The notes under the pieces were generated by a model. That model made no database searches and had not been told where the DNA came from. It saw only the letters and a program-made list of their open reading frames with translations. DNA of 64,000 nucleotides from positions 481,153-545,152 of the forward strand of contig NZ_CP054719.1 of NCBI RefSeq assembly GCF_014896945.1, written 5' to 3'. A program made the position numbers and the translations under genes. Position 1 is the first letter of the stretch. Each line of letters starts with the position of its first letter. Positions 43,658-52,782 of the stretch are shown here, piece by piece. The DNA is from Candidatus Bodocaedibacter vickermanii (lineage in GTDB: Bacteria > Pseudomonadota > Alphaproteobacteria > UBA6184).

Positions 43658-44629
43658 CTAAGATATTTTATAGAGATCTTTTAATGTTTGTTGAACGGCC
43701 ATCCAAATCAATCCAAGCCTATTTTCACCTGGACCTAATCTAGTTGGATCCGACTTGCTTCCATCGCCCCATTTATCATCATTACCGGTATGCTCAACGA
43801 TTAAATACCCTCTATTCAATTGATGGATTAAATATTGTATCATTCGATCGCTAGGATTTTGCAACGCCTTTCCAAGAACAATGTTAATCATTACCCAAAC
43901 ACTGGAATCATCCCAGGGTTTGTAAAACGCAGCATCCACTGTCTTTCCTTTGGCTGCAGCTATTCGTTGTATTCTAGGCGCCACATCACGTTGAATTGCC
44001 CCACCCGTTTGATTGGCAAACTGACCACTGAACGCCTGTGCCTCTGCATCCCCCAAAAGCAATGCTAATTTCGCTGCTTGGAACGGAGTTTCTGAACATG
44101 CAAATGTCGCAGCCACCCCGCCTACAGTTGCAGTTGTCGGAACGCCATATGTATTTGCTAATTCTTTGCCAAAACTTCTAGCATCATAGAAATGTATTCC
44201 TACTGGGTTAGCCCCATCGGATATCATACCATCTGCTGCAAATGCATAGTTTGCGGCTCCACCTGTTGAGCGAAAACTATCATATCGATATCGTTGTGCA
44301 ACATAGTTATCGATTGTTTGTTGTAAAAGAGCTGGCATTACGCCTTGAACTTGAATTTTTGTAATTGGAACTAAACCTAGTCTTACCTGCTCTGCAGCAG
44401 ATAATGCCACAGGACCCTCGGGGGGAACTACTGGCGCCACGACAGCAGCGGGGGTAACTTTTACTCTAGGAATATTTTCATCATATCCCCTAATTGAAAA
44501 ATGCAATCTATCACTATCAGGGACAGCTTCTCCATTGCACACAGAAACACTTAACACGTTCAAAACTAAAACAAGACACGAAAAATACTTCAATTGCGCA
44601 CCATATTGTCTAAATTCAATATTGATCAT
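43658..44629 (-). CDS. Exported NADAR-domain protein
   Basis: A hydrophobic segment at residues 15-32 is a probable signal peptide. The C-terminal half shows the NADAR/YbiA pattern: IHFYDARSFGKELANTY, then CSETPFQAAKLALL with Glu180 at the place of the conserved Glu in the family's SEHYFQAxK, then WDDSSVWVMINIVLGKALQN, and YLIVEHTGNDDKWGDG followed by GENRLGLIWMAV. NADAR enzymes are N-glycosidases; some act on riboflavin intermediates and some remove ADP-ribose from nucleic acid. They are normally cytoplasmic and about 150-190 residues, so an exported 323-residue form is unusual. It stands where dxr-rseP-bamA usually follow cdsA. Confidence 0.8.
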   Translation of the reverse strand: MINIEFRQYGAQLKYFSCLVLVLNVLSVSVCNGEAVPDSDRLHFSIRGYDENIPRVKVTPAAVVAPVVPPEGPVALSAAEQVRLGLVPITKIQVQGVMPALLQQTIDNYVAQRYRYDSFRSTGGAANYAFAADGMISDGANPVGIHFYDARSFGKELANTYGVPTTATVGGVAATFACSETPFQAAKLALLLGDAEAQAFSGQFANQTGGAIQRDVAPRIQRIAAAKGKTVDAAFYKPWDDSSVWVMINIVLGKALQNPSDRMIQYLIHQLNRGYLIVEHTGNDDKWGDGSKSDPTRLGPGENRLGLIWMAVQQTLKDLYKIS

Positions 44630-44655
44630 ATCATTGCAAATTCATTTGTCAATTT

Positions 44656-45384
44656 CTAAAAAAAGATACCACAACTATGCAGAATGTCTTTTACGTAATA
44701 GGCACAACAGACAGCCAGGAAGCTATCGAAACGATCCAAGAACCCACCATGACCTGGAATCAATTGGCTTGAATCTTTGACACCCACATAACGCTTTACC
44801 CACGACTCTAACAGATCCCCCAAATGGGCAAAGATGCTGTAGAACATAAAGCGAATTGAAAATACTAATGTGGAAAACAATGTGATGCCACTGAAAAAAT
44901 TATACAGAAACGATGACGCACCCGTATATGGCAAAAGCTCTGCTAACTGTGCGTACATCACGGCCGAACATATCACTACACAGACACACACGCCGCCCCA
45001 AAATCCTTCCCAAGTTTTTTTAGGGCTAATCACTGGTGAAAAAGGAGTTTTTCCAAATTTTTTACCAAAAATATAGGCACCAACATCCGTCGTCCACACA
45101 ATTAAAAACGTCATAAACTGCTTGTGTTGAATATCCTTTAATGTCCAAAATTTATGCATCGCCAATCCGATATAGATCACGCCCACACTAATGAACACCA
45201 ATTCTTGAAATTTTAACCCTTTTCGAACGGCATACCCACGCCATAGATTTAGCCATTCATAGACTAAAACCATACTTAATCCCAAGCACAAAGCGTCGAA
45301 ATATACGCCGCCCAGATACAACAGCACTAATATTCCTGGAACAAAAACTATACTGGAAAGGGTACGCTTTAATAGCTCAGACAT
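44656..45384 (-). CDS. cdsA: Phosphatidate cytidylyltransferase
   Basis: CdsA makes CDP-diacylglycerol from phosphatidic acid and CTP in the inner membrane. The start MSELLKRTLSS overlaps the uppS stop by one base; a longer frame has no support. Seven to eight membrane segments are seen, and the C-terminal signature KRYVGVKDSSQLIPGHGG then FLDRFDS is complete. It ends the rpsB-tsf-pyrH-frr-uppS-cdsA operon. Confidence 0.95.
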   Translation of the reverse strand: MSELLKRTLSSIVFVPGILVLLYLGGVYFDALCLGLSMVLVYEWLNLWRGYAVRKGLKFQELVFISVGVIYIGLAMHKFWTLKDIQHKQFMTFLIVWTTDVGAYIFGKKFGKTPFSPVISPKKTWEGFWGGVCVCVVICSAVMYAQLAELLPYTGASSFLYNFFSGITLFSTLVFSIRFMFYSIFAHLGDLLESWVKRYVGVKDSSQLIPGHGGFLDRFDSFLAVCCAYYVKDILHSCGIFF

Positions 45385-46082
45385 TATATTTTTCCAAATC
45401 GTCGATGACGATGCTGATAACACTCTATAGCCAAAGTTAATTCGTGTTTATTAAAATCAGGCCACATTGCATCACAAAAATACAATTCACTGTATGCTGC
45501 CTGCCATAATAAAAAGTTACTGATACGTTGTTCGCCACTGGTGCGAATTAGCAAATCAGGATCAGGTACATCACTTAAACTTAAATGTTGTGACACCATC
45601 TCTTCTGTTACAGATTCAGGATCTACCCCTTCAGCAACGATTCTCTTTACTGCTTGAACAATATCCCATTTACCCGAATAACTTAGGGCTAAGTTTAAAA
45701 AAAAGCGATCGTTATTGATCGTTTTTTGCTCTGCTTCATCAATGATGGTTTGCAAGCTTTTGGGCAGCTTACTCTTATTTCCAATCACACGAAATCGAAC
45801 ATTTTCTTTATGCAATGCGTTCAATTCTTTTTTCAGATATGTTTCAGCCAATCTCAATAACAGTGACACTTCGTCACCAGGTCTAGACCAGTTTTCTTCT
45901 GAAAAACCAAACAGTGTAAGGGCTTTCACGCCAAGATCTGCTGCAGTTTGTACAGTTTCTCGTACAACTTCTGCACCTTTTTGATGCCCCATAGAACGAG
46001 GGAGCCCCCTTTCAGAGGCCCACCTTCCATTTCCATCCATGATAATTCCAATATGATACGGAACCGATGCCGCGTTATTCAT
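45384..46082 (-). CDS. uppS: Undecaprenyl diphosphate synthase
   Basis: UppS builds the C55 lipid carrier for cell-wall precursors from isopentenyl diphosphate. The motifs HIGIIMDGNGRWA, FGFSEENWSRP, SYSGKWDI and the C-terminal DLLIRTSGEQRISNF with LYFCDAMWPDF are all present. The length of 232 is normal. It follows frr by four bases and overlaps cdsA by one. Confidence 0.97.
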   Translation of the reverse strand: MNNAASVPYHIGIIMDGNGRWASERGLPRSMGHQKGAEVVRETVQTAADLGVKALTLFGFSEENWSRPGDEVSLLLRLAETYLKKELNALHKENVRFRVIGNKSKLPKSLQTIIDEAEQKTINNDRFFLNLALSYSGKWDIVQAVKRIVAEGVDPESVTEEMVSQHLSLSDVPDPDLLIRTSGEQRISNFLLWQAAYSELYFCDAMWPDFNKHELTLAIECYQHRHRRFGKI

Positions 46083-46086
46083 TATC

Positions 46087-46650
46087 TTATACCTGCATTA
46101 TGTCTTTTTCTTTTTGACTTAACGCTGTGTCAATTTTTACAATATATTCATCCGTTAATTTTTGAATATCTTTTTCATGACGCGCAGTCTCATCTTCCGA
46201 AATGATTTTATCTTTTTCCATTTTCTTTAAGACATCCATTCCATGGCGACGAATGTTTCGAATCGAAATGCGCCCTTCTTCTGCGTACTTTACAGAAATT
46301 TTTGCCATTTCTTTGCGACGTTCTTCATTCAGTTGAGGAACGGGCACACGCACAGTTTGACCGTCTGCCACTGGGTTTAAACCAAGTCCTGCATCGCGAA
46401 TTGCTTTTTCAACAGACTTAACCAACCCCTTGTCCCACACTTGAACAGATAACGTACGAGGTTCCGGAATATTAATGTTTCCCAGCTGATTAATAGAAAC
46501 AGAATTGCCATAGGCTTCCACCACCACGGAATCTAGCAACTGTGCTGATGCTCGCCCGGCACGAAGCCCTGCGAATTCTTTTTTAGTATGTTCAACAGCT
46601 GCATTCATTTTGTCATGCAGCTCTTTGGATAGTTCTGAAAATGATTGCAT
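46087..46650 (-). CDS. frr: Ribosome recycling factor
   Basis: Frr splits post-termination ribosomes with EF-G. The three-helix domain has [20 protein letters not shown] near the start, [18 protein letters not shown] in the middle, and [14 protein letters not shown] with the C-terminal helix. The length of 187 is standard. It is the fourth gene of the rpsB operon. Confidence 0.97.
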   Translation of the reverse strand: MQSFSELSKELHDKMNAAVEHTKKEFAGLRAGRASAQLLDSVVVEAYGNSVSINQLGNINIPEPRTLSVQVWDKGLVKSVEKAIRDAGLGLNPVADGQTVRVPVPQLNEERRKEMAKISVKYAEEGRISIRNIRRHGMDVLKKMEKDKIISEDETARHEKDIQKLTDEYIVKIDTALSQKEKDIMQV

Positions 46651-46674
46651 TGGTAATCTCTCTATCTTAATGAT

Positions 46675-47379
46675 TTAAGAAACGATCGTATATAACCCTT
46701 CACCACAAATTGCTTTTGCAAGTTGTCCGGGATTTTTAATATTAAATACAACGACTGGAATTTTGTTTTCTTTTGCTAACGAAATCGCGGCAGCATCCAT
46801 AACATTCAATTCTTTTGTTAACACATCTTGATACGTTAACGTCTCGTAGAATTTAGCAGATTCATTTTTTACAGGGTCATCGCTATAGATACCATCGACC
46901 TTCGTCCCTTTAAAAATTGCCTGACAATTCATCTCACACGCACGTGAGGCTGCGGCAGTATCCGTAGAAAAAAACGGGACTCCAATCCCGCCTGCATGAA
47001 TCACGATACGCCCATTGTGCATATACTCAAATGCACGCCGTCTGGTAAACGTTTCAGCGATCTCATTCATGTTAATCGATGTCATAACTCTGGCATCCAG
47101 ACCTATGTCTGTCATACACGTTTGCAGCGCTAACGCATTCATTACGGTGGCTAACATCCCCATGTAATCGGCCGTTGCGCGATCCATACCCTGCGCTTGA
47201 CCCATATTACCACGGAAAATGTTACCCCCGCCGATCACAACATTAATCTGAACCCCTATATCTCGAATTGCTTTCAACTCTTGGCAGACGCGATTCATAA
47301 CCTCCGGAGAAAAAATAGTTTCTCCAGCCAGAATTTCTCCTGATAATTTTAGCATAATCCGTTGATATAGGGGTTTCAT
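46675..47379 (-). CDS. pyrH: UMP kinase
   Basis: PyrH phosphorylates UMP to UDP. The amino-acid-kinase fold begins RIMLKLSGEILAG and has VIGGGNIFRG, MGMLATVMNALALQ, HAGGIGVPFFSTDTAAA and FKGTKVDGIYSDDP. The length of 234 is normal. It lies between tsf and frr, as in most alphaproteobacteria. Confidence 0.97.
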   Translation of the reverse strand: MKPLYQRIMLKLSGEILAGETIFSPEVMNRVCQELKAIRDIGVQINVVIGGGNIFRGNMGQAQGMDRATADYMGMLATVMNALALQTCMTDIGLDARVMTSINMNEIAETFTRRRAFEYMHNGRIVIHAGGIGVPFFSTDTAAASRACEMNCQAIFKGTKVDGIYSDDPVKNESAKFYETLTYQDVLTKELNVMDAAAISLAKENKIPVVVFNIKNPGQLAKAICGEGLYTIVS

Positions 47380-47383
47380 AATG

Positions 47384-48298
47384 TTATTTACTCATCGCTG
47401 CAACTTCAGCAGCAAAATCAGTTGCTTGCTTTTCAATGCCTTCACCCAATTCAAATCGCAAGAATCCAGTTAGTTTTACTGGTGTTCCGATTTCCTTAGA
47501 AAGCTCATTTACAACATCAATGACTTTTTTCTTATTGTCTAAAACATACGCTTGTTCAAGCAATGATGCTTCAGATAAATAAGTCTTTACACCGCTTTCG
47601 ATCATTTTTTCAATGATATTTTCAGGGCGACCTGCTGCAATTGCTTTTTCACGTAAAAAGTTTGCTTCACGTTCCACCAATGCTTTATCAACGCCTTCTG
47701 GGTTTAAAGCAGCTGGGTTCATTGCAGCAATGTGCATCGCAATACCCTCACCCACAGCGGTTAGCTTTGATGCATCAGCATCAGTTTCAAATGCAACCAT
47801 AACACCAATTTTACCAAGACCTGATACAATTTGGTTATGCACATAAGAAATAATATGACCCTTTGAAACGCTGATGTTTGCAACACGACGCAAGTTCATG
47901 TTTTCACCAATCGTCGCAATCAAGTTTGTTAAAACGTCTTGAACTGTTTTGCCGCCTTCGTATTCAGAGGCTTTCAAAGCTTCTGCATCTGCCTTACCAT
48001 GAGCTTTCTTAACAACAGTCCGAACAAAGTCCTGGAATGTGTCATTACGCGCCACAAAGTCAGTTTCAGCATTAACTTCAATCACAACCGCAGTGTTGCC
48101 TTGCACGTCAACAGCAATCAACCCTTCAGCCGCAACACGGTCAGATTTTTTAGCCGCAGCTGATAAACCTTTTTTACGTAACCAATCAACTGCAGCTTCA
48201 AAATCACCGTTTGATTCTTCTAATGCTTTTTTGCAGTCTAACATTCCTGCGCCTGTCTTTTCGCGCAGCTCTTTTACCATACTTGCAGAAATTGCCAT
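47384..48298 (-). CDS. tsf: Elongation factor Ts
   Basis: EF-Ts recycles EF-Tu by GDP-GTP exchange. It begins MAISASMVKELREKTGAGM, has the contact motif TDFVARND and two dimerisation subdomains, with a C-terminal VEKQAxDFAAEV-like end. The length of 304 is typical. The gene follows rpsB by 18 bases. Confidence 0.97.
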   Translation of the reverse strand: MAISASMVKELREKTGAGMLDCKKALEESNGDFEAAVDWLRKKGLSAAAKKSDRVAAEGLIAVDVQGNTAVVIEVNAETDFVARNDTFQDFVRTVVKKAHGKADAEALKASEYEGGKTVQDVLTNLIATIGENMNLRRVANISVSKGHIISYVHNQIVSGLGKIGVMVAFETDADASKLTAVGEGIAMHIAAMNPAALNPEGVDKALVEREANFLREKAIAAGRPENIIEKMIESGVKTYLSEASLLEQAYVLDNKKKVIDVVNELSKEIGTPVKLTGFLRFELGEGIEKQATDFAAEVAAMSK

Positions 48299-48316
48299 AA
48301 TATTACGATACCTTTC

Positions 48317-49099
48317 TTATTTTGCAGCTTCAGAGGTTACAACGTCTTCAACCGTTAAGTCAGTTGCCATTATTTCTGCGGCTGCCCCAACATCAACGCC
48401 TGCTTTTGAAAGCTGTTTTTGAATTCCAGCTAAAACAGCGTCAGAGGCTAATTTTGTGTAGAATTCAATTGCGCGACGTGCGTCATCATTACCTGGGATA
48501 ATATAATCCACTAAGTCTGGATCAGAGTTCGTATCGCAAATGGCAATAATTGGAATACCAATTTTTTTAGCTTCTAATAAAGCAGTGCTTTCTTTGATTG
48601 TATCAATGATGAACAATGCGTCGGGAGTATCTCCCATTTCGCGAATTCCGCCCAATGCGCGGTTTAATTTTTCGCGATCATTTTGCATCTTTAACAATTC
48701 TTTTTTAATTACTGTTCCAGTGTTACGCTCTAATTGCTCATCTAAGTCTTTTAAACGTTTGATGGATTGAGAAATCGTCTTCCAGTTGGTTAACATACCA
48801 CCTAACCAACGATGGTTAACGTAATATTGACCACAGCGCTTTGCTGCCTCAGCAACAATTTCAGCGGCTTGTGGTTTTGTTCCAACAAACAATACTCGAC
48901 CACCTTGTGCAACAACATCTGTTAAAACTTCCAATGCTTTTTTAAACATGGGGTAAGTTTGTTGCAAGTCGATAATGTGAACGCCACCTTTAGTTCCAAA
49001 AATATATGGTGACATTTTGGGGTTCCAACGACGAGGATGGTGACCGAAGTGAACGCCTGCTTCTAATAGCTGACGCATAGTAAATGTAGTATTTGACAT
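48317..49099 (-). CDS. rpsB: 30S ribosomal protein S2
   Basis: S2 is recognised by [22 protein letters not shown] and by [32 protein letters not shown], and the [15 protein letters not shown] segment. The length of 260 is normal for this class. It is the first gene of the operon leading to cdsA. Its promoter lies in the 180-base gap shared with the divergent dcd unit. Confidence 0.97.
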   Translation of the reverse strand: MSNTTFTMRQLLEAGVHFGHHPRRWNPKMSPYIFGTKGGVHIIDLQQTYPMFKKALEVLTDVVAQGGRVLFVGTKPQAAEIVAEAAKRCGQYYVNHRWLGGMLTNWKTISQSIKRLKDLDEQLERNTGTVIKKELLKMQNDREKLNRALGGIREMGDTPDALFIIDTIKESTALLEAKKIGIPIIAICDTNSDPDLVDYIIPGNDDARRAIEFYTKLASDAVLAGIQKQLSKAGVDVGAAAEIMATDLTVEDVVTSEAAK

Positions 49100-49281
49100 G
49101 TATTAAGTTCCTTTATCTGGTTAAACATCCACGGACTTTGCTTTTCATTTTTCAGAAAAGACCAGAAACGCTAAGCGTATTCCGTGTGCTTTTTAAACGT
49201 TACTAAGATAGAAATATTTTCGTGACTTTTCAAGCTTTTTATTGCATAATTCCACTATATTTTTAGTCTGGGTAAAAAACC

Positions 49282-49455
49282 ATGAACCATCCCACTAAAT
49301 TAAGTGAAATAAAAGCATCCGAAAGAAAGAAACGCCTTGAGGCAGCTTTGAAGCGAAACATGCTGCGCAGAAAAGAACAATCCAACCAACGGAATGAATC
49401 TAACAATCAACCCATTAATACCGAAAGAGGCATAAACAATGATAATGTCCGATAA
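49282..49455 (+). CDS. Small basic protein overlapping dcd
   Basis: A 57-codon frame encodes [19 protein letters not shown] and [19 protein letters not shown], a highly basic amphipathic helix with a polar Asn-rich tail. It overlaps the start of dcd by 17 bases in another frame, suggesting coupled translation. Its ribosome binding site is weak (GGGTAA). No family is recognised. The biased composition and tight linkage favour a real gene, but chance cannot be excluded. Confidence 0.5.
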   Translation: MNHPTKLSEIKASERKKRLEAALKRNMLRRKEQSNQRNESNNQPINTERGINNDNVR

Positions 49456-49990
49456 GTGGATCCGCCAACAATCTCTTGATAATGAAATGATCAGCCCCTT
49501 TGTGGATCGCCAAAAAAAAGAAGGTGTAATTTCTTACGGCTTATCCTCCTATGGCTATGACGCTCGCGTTTCAAGTGAGTTTAAAGTGTTTACAAATGTT
49601 GACAATGCAATCGTTGATCCTAAAGACTTTTCGCATCAAAGCTTTGTAACCCGCACCGCTGACGTCTGCATTATCCCACCCAATAGCTTTGTTTTAGCAC
49701 GAACTGTTGAATACTTTAGAATCCCGCGCAACGTTTTGGTTATTTGCTTGGGAAAATCAACCTATGCTCGATGCGGCATTATTGTAAATGTAACCCCCCT
49801 TGAACCTGAATGGGAAGGTCACGTTACATTAGAATTTTCAAACACCACCCCCTTGCCTGCAAAAATTTATGCTAACGAAGGCGCATGCCAGTTTTTATTC
49901 TTCCATGGCAATGAAATGTGCGAAACGTCTTACAAAGATCGCGCAGGAAAATATATGAAACAAACGGGCGTCACCCCGCCAAAACTTTAA
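49439..49990 (+). CDS. dcd: dCTP deaminase
   Basis: Dcd deaminates dCTP to dUTP, the main source of dUMP for thymidylate synthesis. The family motifs are [42 protein letters not shown], and [25 protein letters not shown] (in pieces: GKSTYARCG and TPLEPEWEG). AGAGG is eight bases before the first ATG; the third codon is also ATG and gives the commoner N-terminus. murA follows nine bases after the stop. Confidence 0.96.
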   Translation: MIMSDKWIRQQSLDNEMISPFVDRQKKEGVISYGLSSYGYDARVSSEFKVFTNVDNAIVDPKDFSHQSFVTRTADVCIIPPNSFVLARTVEYFRIPRNVLVICLGKSTYARCGIIVNVTPLEPEWEGHVTLEFSNTTPLPAKIYANEGACQFLFFHGNEMCETSYKDRAGKYMKQTGVTPPKL

Positions 49991-49999
49991 AGGACTACA

Positions 50000-51262
50000 A
50001 TGGATAAAATCGTAATTACGGGTGGTCAGCCACTTGATGGAAAAATATCAATCAGTGGTGGAAAAAACGCAGCCCTACCCCTAATCTGTTCAGCAATTCT
50101 TACGGCAGATGACGTCGTGTTCGAAAACTCTCCCAACGCATTAGCCGATATGGAGTCGCTTAAACATCTGCTGGAACATTTGGGATGTACTGTTGAATAC
50201 AAAGGCTCAACCGCTCGTGTTAACGCCGGCGGCATTCACCATCAAACCGCCCCCTATGAAATTGTCAGAAAGATGCGCGCCTCTATTTTGGTTTTAGGTC
50301 CTTTGCTCGCCAGATTCGGTCAAGCTGTTGTTTCATACCCAGGCGGGTGCGCCATCGGCGCACGCCCCATTGATGTAACCTTAAGCGGACTTGAGGCATT
50401 AGGCGTTGAAATCATCCTAGACAATGGATACATTCACGCCAAAGTTAAAGGCGACCGATTAAAGGGAACTCACTACACCTTATCCGTGCCATCATGGACG
50501 GGTACTGAAAACTTAATTATGGCAGCCGTTTTCGCAGAAGGAACCACCGTATTTGAAAATGTAGCCAGAGAACCTGAGGTCGTTGATCTATGCAAATGCT
50601 TGAACAGCATGGGTGCAAAAATCACGGGCGCAGGAACTTCTACAATCACCATTCAAGGTGTAGACCGCCTTCATGGCACCACTCACAGCGTTATGACCGA
50701 TCGATTAGAAGCTGGCACCTATGCCGTTGCCGCTGCCATTACGGGTGGACGCATTCATCTAGACAATACAACGCACGAAGTTCTCTATGCGTTTACAGAA
50801 GCCCTACAACGATCTGGAACAAAAGTGACTCCAGTCCCCAATGGCATGATCATAGAGGGCGGATACGATATTAACCCTGTAGATATTATCACTGAACCTT
50901 ACCCAGGCTTTGCAACCGATTTACAGGCTCAAATGATGGCATTGATGACCCTTGCAAAAGGAACATCGTTAATAAAAGAAACCATTTTTGAAAACCGATT
51001 CATGCACGTACCCGAACTGAACCGTATGGGTGCTAACATTGCAATCCAGGGAAATATTGCCGTTGTTCGTGGCGTTCCTAAACTTCAAGGAGCCCCCGTT
51101 ATGGCAACGGATTTACGAGCCTCCGTCTCAATGGTTCTAGCAGGCCTTGCAGCAGAAGGCGAAACAGTCATTAGTCGTATCTATCACCTTGATAGAGGCT
51201 ATGAATACTTGGATGAAAAACTAAGAAGCTGTGGCGCTCATGTAAAGCGAGTTACGGGATAA
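50000..51262 (+). CDS. murA: UDP-N-acetylglucosamine 1-carboxyvinyltransferase
   Basis: MurA catalyses the first committed step of peptidoglycan synthesis. The fold of two inverted alpha/beta halves is clear: ISGGKNAALPLICSAIL at the start, YPGGCAIGARPIDVTL with the reactive Cys117 that fosfomycin alkylates, PSWTGTENLIMAA, TDRLEAGTYAVAAAIT, and ATDLRASVSMVLAGL. The length of 420 is normal. It forms a pair with dcd. Confidence 0.97.
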   Translation: MDKIVITGGQPLDGKISISGGKNAALPLICSAILTADDVVFENSPNALADMESLKHLLEHLGCTVEYKGSTARVNAGGIHHQTAPYEIVRKMRASILVLGPLLARFGQAVVSYPGGCAIGARPIDVTLSGLEALGVEIILDNGYIHAKVKGDRLKGTHYTLSVPSWTGTENLIMAAVFAEGTTVFENVAREPEVVDLCKCLNSMGAKITGAGTSTITIQGVDRLHGTTHSVMTDRLEAGTYAVAAAITGGRIHLDNTTHEVLYAFTEALQRSGTKVTPVPNGMIIEGGYDINPVDIITEPYPGFATDLQAQMMALMTLAKGTSLIKETIFENRFMHVPELNRMGANIAIQGNIAVVRGVPKLQGAPVMATDLRASVSMVLAGLAAEGETVISRIYHLDRGYEYLDEKLRSCGAHVKRVTG

Positions 51263-51345
51263 AACCTATTGGGGGGGAGGAGGAGAAGCCCCCCCTTCTT
51301 TGCAAACACCTCCCAACGATCTCTGCTTACCCTAAGTGCGACATA

Positions 51346-51561
51346 TCTCAAACCACACCCAATCCAACTTAATGGGTCCAGCGTCACGCTGGCGTCACGT
51401 TGCTGGGTCAAAAATCCCATCCATTCTCTCATATCTCACTTGCGGTTTTCATTGTTTGAAATCCGTGTCCAACCACATCGGATCCAACTTAATGGGTGCA
51501 GCATCATGCTGCCACACCCAACCTAACCTAATGGATCCAACCGCAGGTTGGCGTCACGCTG
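51346..51561 (+). repeat. Cluster of palindromic repeats
   Basis: Three palindromes in the recurring frame: CCAGCGTCACGCTGG (51378-51392), GCAGCATCATGCTGC (51498-51512) and CCAACCGCAGGTTGG (51537-51551). Two of them follow AACTTAATGGGT and the third CTAATGGAT. The last 49 bases repeat 873-921 in inverted orientation with one difference. The gap to the aminotransferase (51562-51660) contains nothing I recognise. Confidence 0.8.
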
Positions 51562-51660
51562 TATAAGAAAATTGCAGATGTTTATAGATTTAACGAAAGG
51601 GTTTGATGACTTAAACTGGAGGAGTAATTATTTGATGGAGTGTTAACTGCGTGGTGCGCA

Positions 51661-52782
51661 TTATGCTAGTGCCTCTAAATACTGTTGTAATTTACCGATG
51701 GCGGTCACCATATCTTTATGACCAAAGCCTATGCGGAAATAGTTTTCATTTACATCGTAAACAGATGCGGGCATTAACAATACACCGGTGTCACGAAGCA
51801 GCTTTTTACAAAACAAATCCACGTCTTCTTTGCCTTTATAGTGTACCCAACCAACACAACCACCTTGAGGCCAAACCCAAGAAAATAGCTTTTGATTCTT
51901 TGTAAAGAACAGGTCTAAAATAACTAAATTGTCCGACAAGATTTGATTGTTTTTCTCTAAAATAACGTCTTTATTCTTTAGGGCTATTACACTTAATAGC
52001 TCTGATGGTGTGCTGTTACCTATGGTTGTATAGTTTTTAATTTCTTTAATTTTATTAATTGCCGCGGGATCTTGGCATGCAACCCAGCCTATACGCAGGC
52101 CGCCTAAACCAAAGGCTTTACTCATACCGTTTAATGACACAGCCTTAGGGTATAAGACAGCGGCGGGTTCTGCCCAGCCGTCAATTGGCGCTCCCAGTAA
52201 ACGGGATGATTCATCTGAAAACAGCCAAACACCGTGTTCGTCTAATAACTTTATTAAATTTTTCAGCTCTTCTGGTGTGATTACTTGCCCTGATGGATTG
52301 TGTGGAAAATTGATAATTAACCATTTTGTATTCGATTTAATCATCGAACGAATTGCATCAATATCAATACACCAATTGTTTTCTTCTTTTAAAGAAAGCT
52401 GCGAAATCTCGCATCCTCTAAACTTAGGAATTTCAATAAGTGCTTGATAACACGGCGTTAATACGATCACGTGATCTTCAGGCTCACACAAGGCAAACAA
52501 CGCTGAAAAGCCAGCACCTTCTGAACCCGAAAAGCATAGAACTTGATGCGCCATTAAGTCTTTATACATTTCTTGAACTATTAACTGTCGCAGGATTGGC
52601 ATGCCTGCTGCTGTTGTATATCCCAGTTGCAAGTTATTCCAAAGCTCTTGATCTTCGTGATCGGCCATGTCTAATAAATCCCGCAGCGCCATACTCTCTG
52701 CATCAGATCGGCACAACAAATGTTGTGGTAAAAACTCATGCTGAGATAGATAGTTTTCTAATTTAAATGTGTTAATTTTCAT
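51661..52782 (-). CDS. PLP-dependent aminotransferase, class I/II fold
   Basis: Fold-type I motifs are present: LGYTTAAGMPILRQ near the N-terminus, FPHNPSGQVI contacting the cofactor, FSDESSRLL with the Asp-containing strand, and the Schiff-base Lys in SLNGMSKAFGLGGLRIGW. The C-terminal arginine region is YFRIGFG. The length of 373 is typical. The amino acid used cannot be read from sequence. It overlaps the regulator gene upstream by 11 bases, so both are co-expressed. Confidence 0.9.
   Translation of the reverse strand: MKINTFKLENYLSQHEFLPQHLLCRSDAESMALRDLLDMADHEDQELWNNLQLGYTTAAGMPILRQLIVQEMYKDLMAHQVLCFSGSEGAGFSALFALCEPEDHVIVLTPCYQALIEIPKFRGCEISQLSLKEENNWCIDIDAIRSMIKSNTKWLIINFPHNPSGQVITPEELKNLIKLLDEHGVWLFSDESSRLLGAPIDGWAEPAAVLYPKAVSLNGMSKAFGLGGLRIGWVACQDPAAINKIKEIKNYTTIGNSTPSELLSVIALKNKDVILEKNNQILSDNLVILDLFFTKNQKLFSWVWPQGGCVGWVHYKGKEDVDLFCKKLLRDTGVLLMPASVYDVNENYFRIGFGHKDMVTAIGKLQQYLEALA

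Noticed and set aside
47613-48422. Ser/Ala-rich plus-strand frames opposite tsf and rpsB
   Set aside because: They are antisense shadows of strongly biased ribosomal-type genes.
51269-51566. Overlapping open frames after murA
   Set aside because: They consist of repeat modules (HPIQLNG/TQSNLMGP from AATCCAACTTAATGGG) and recur as artefacts wherever the repeat occurs.
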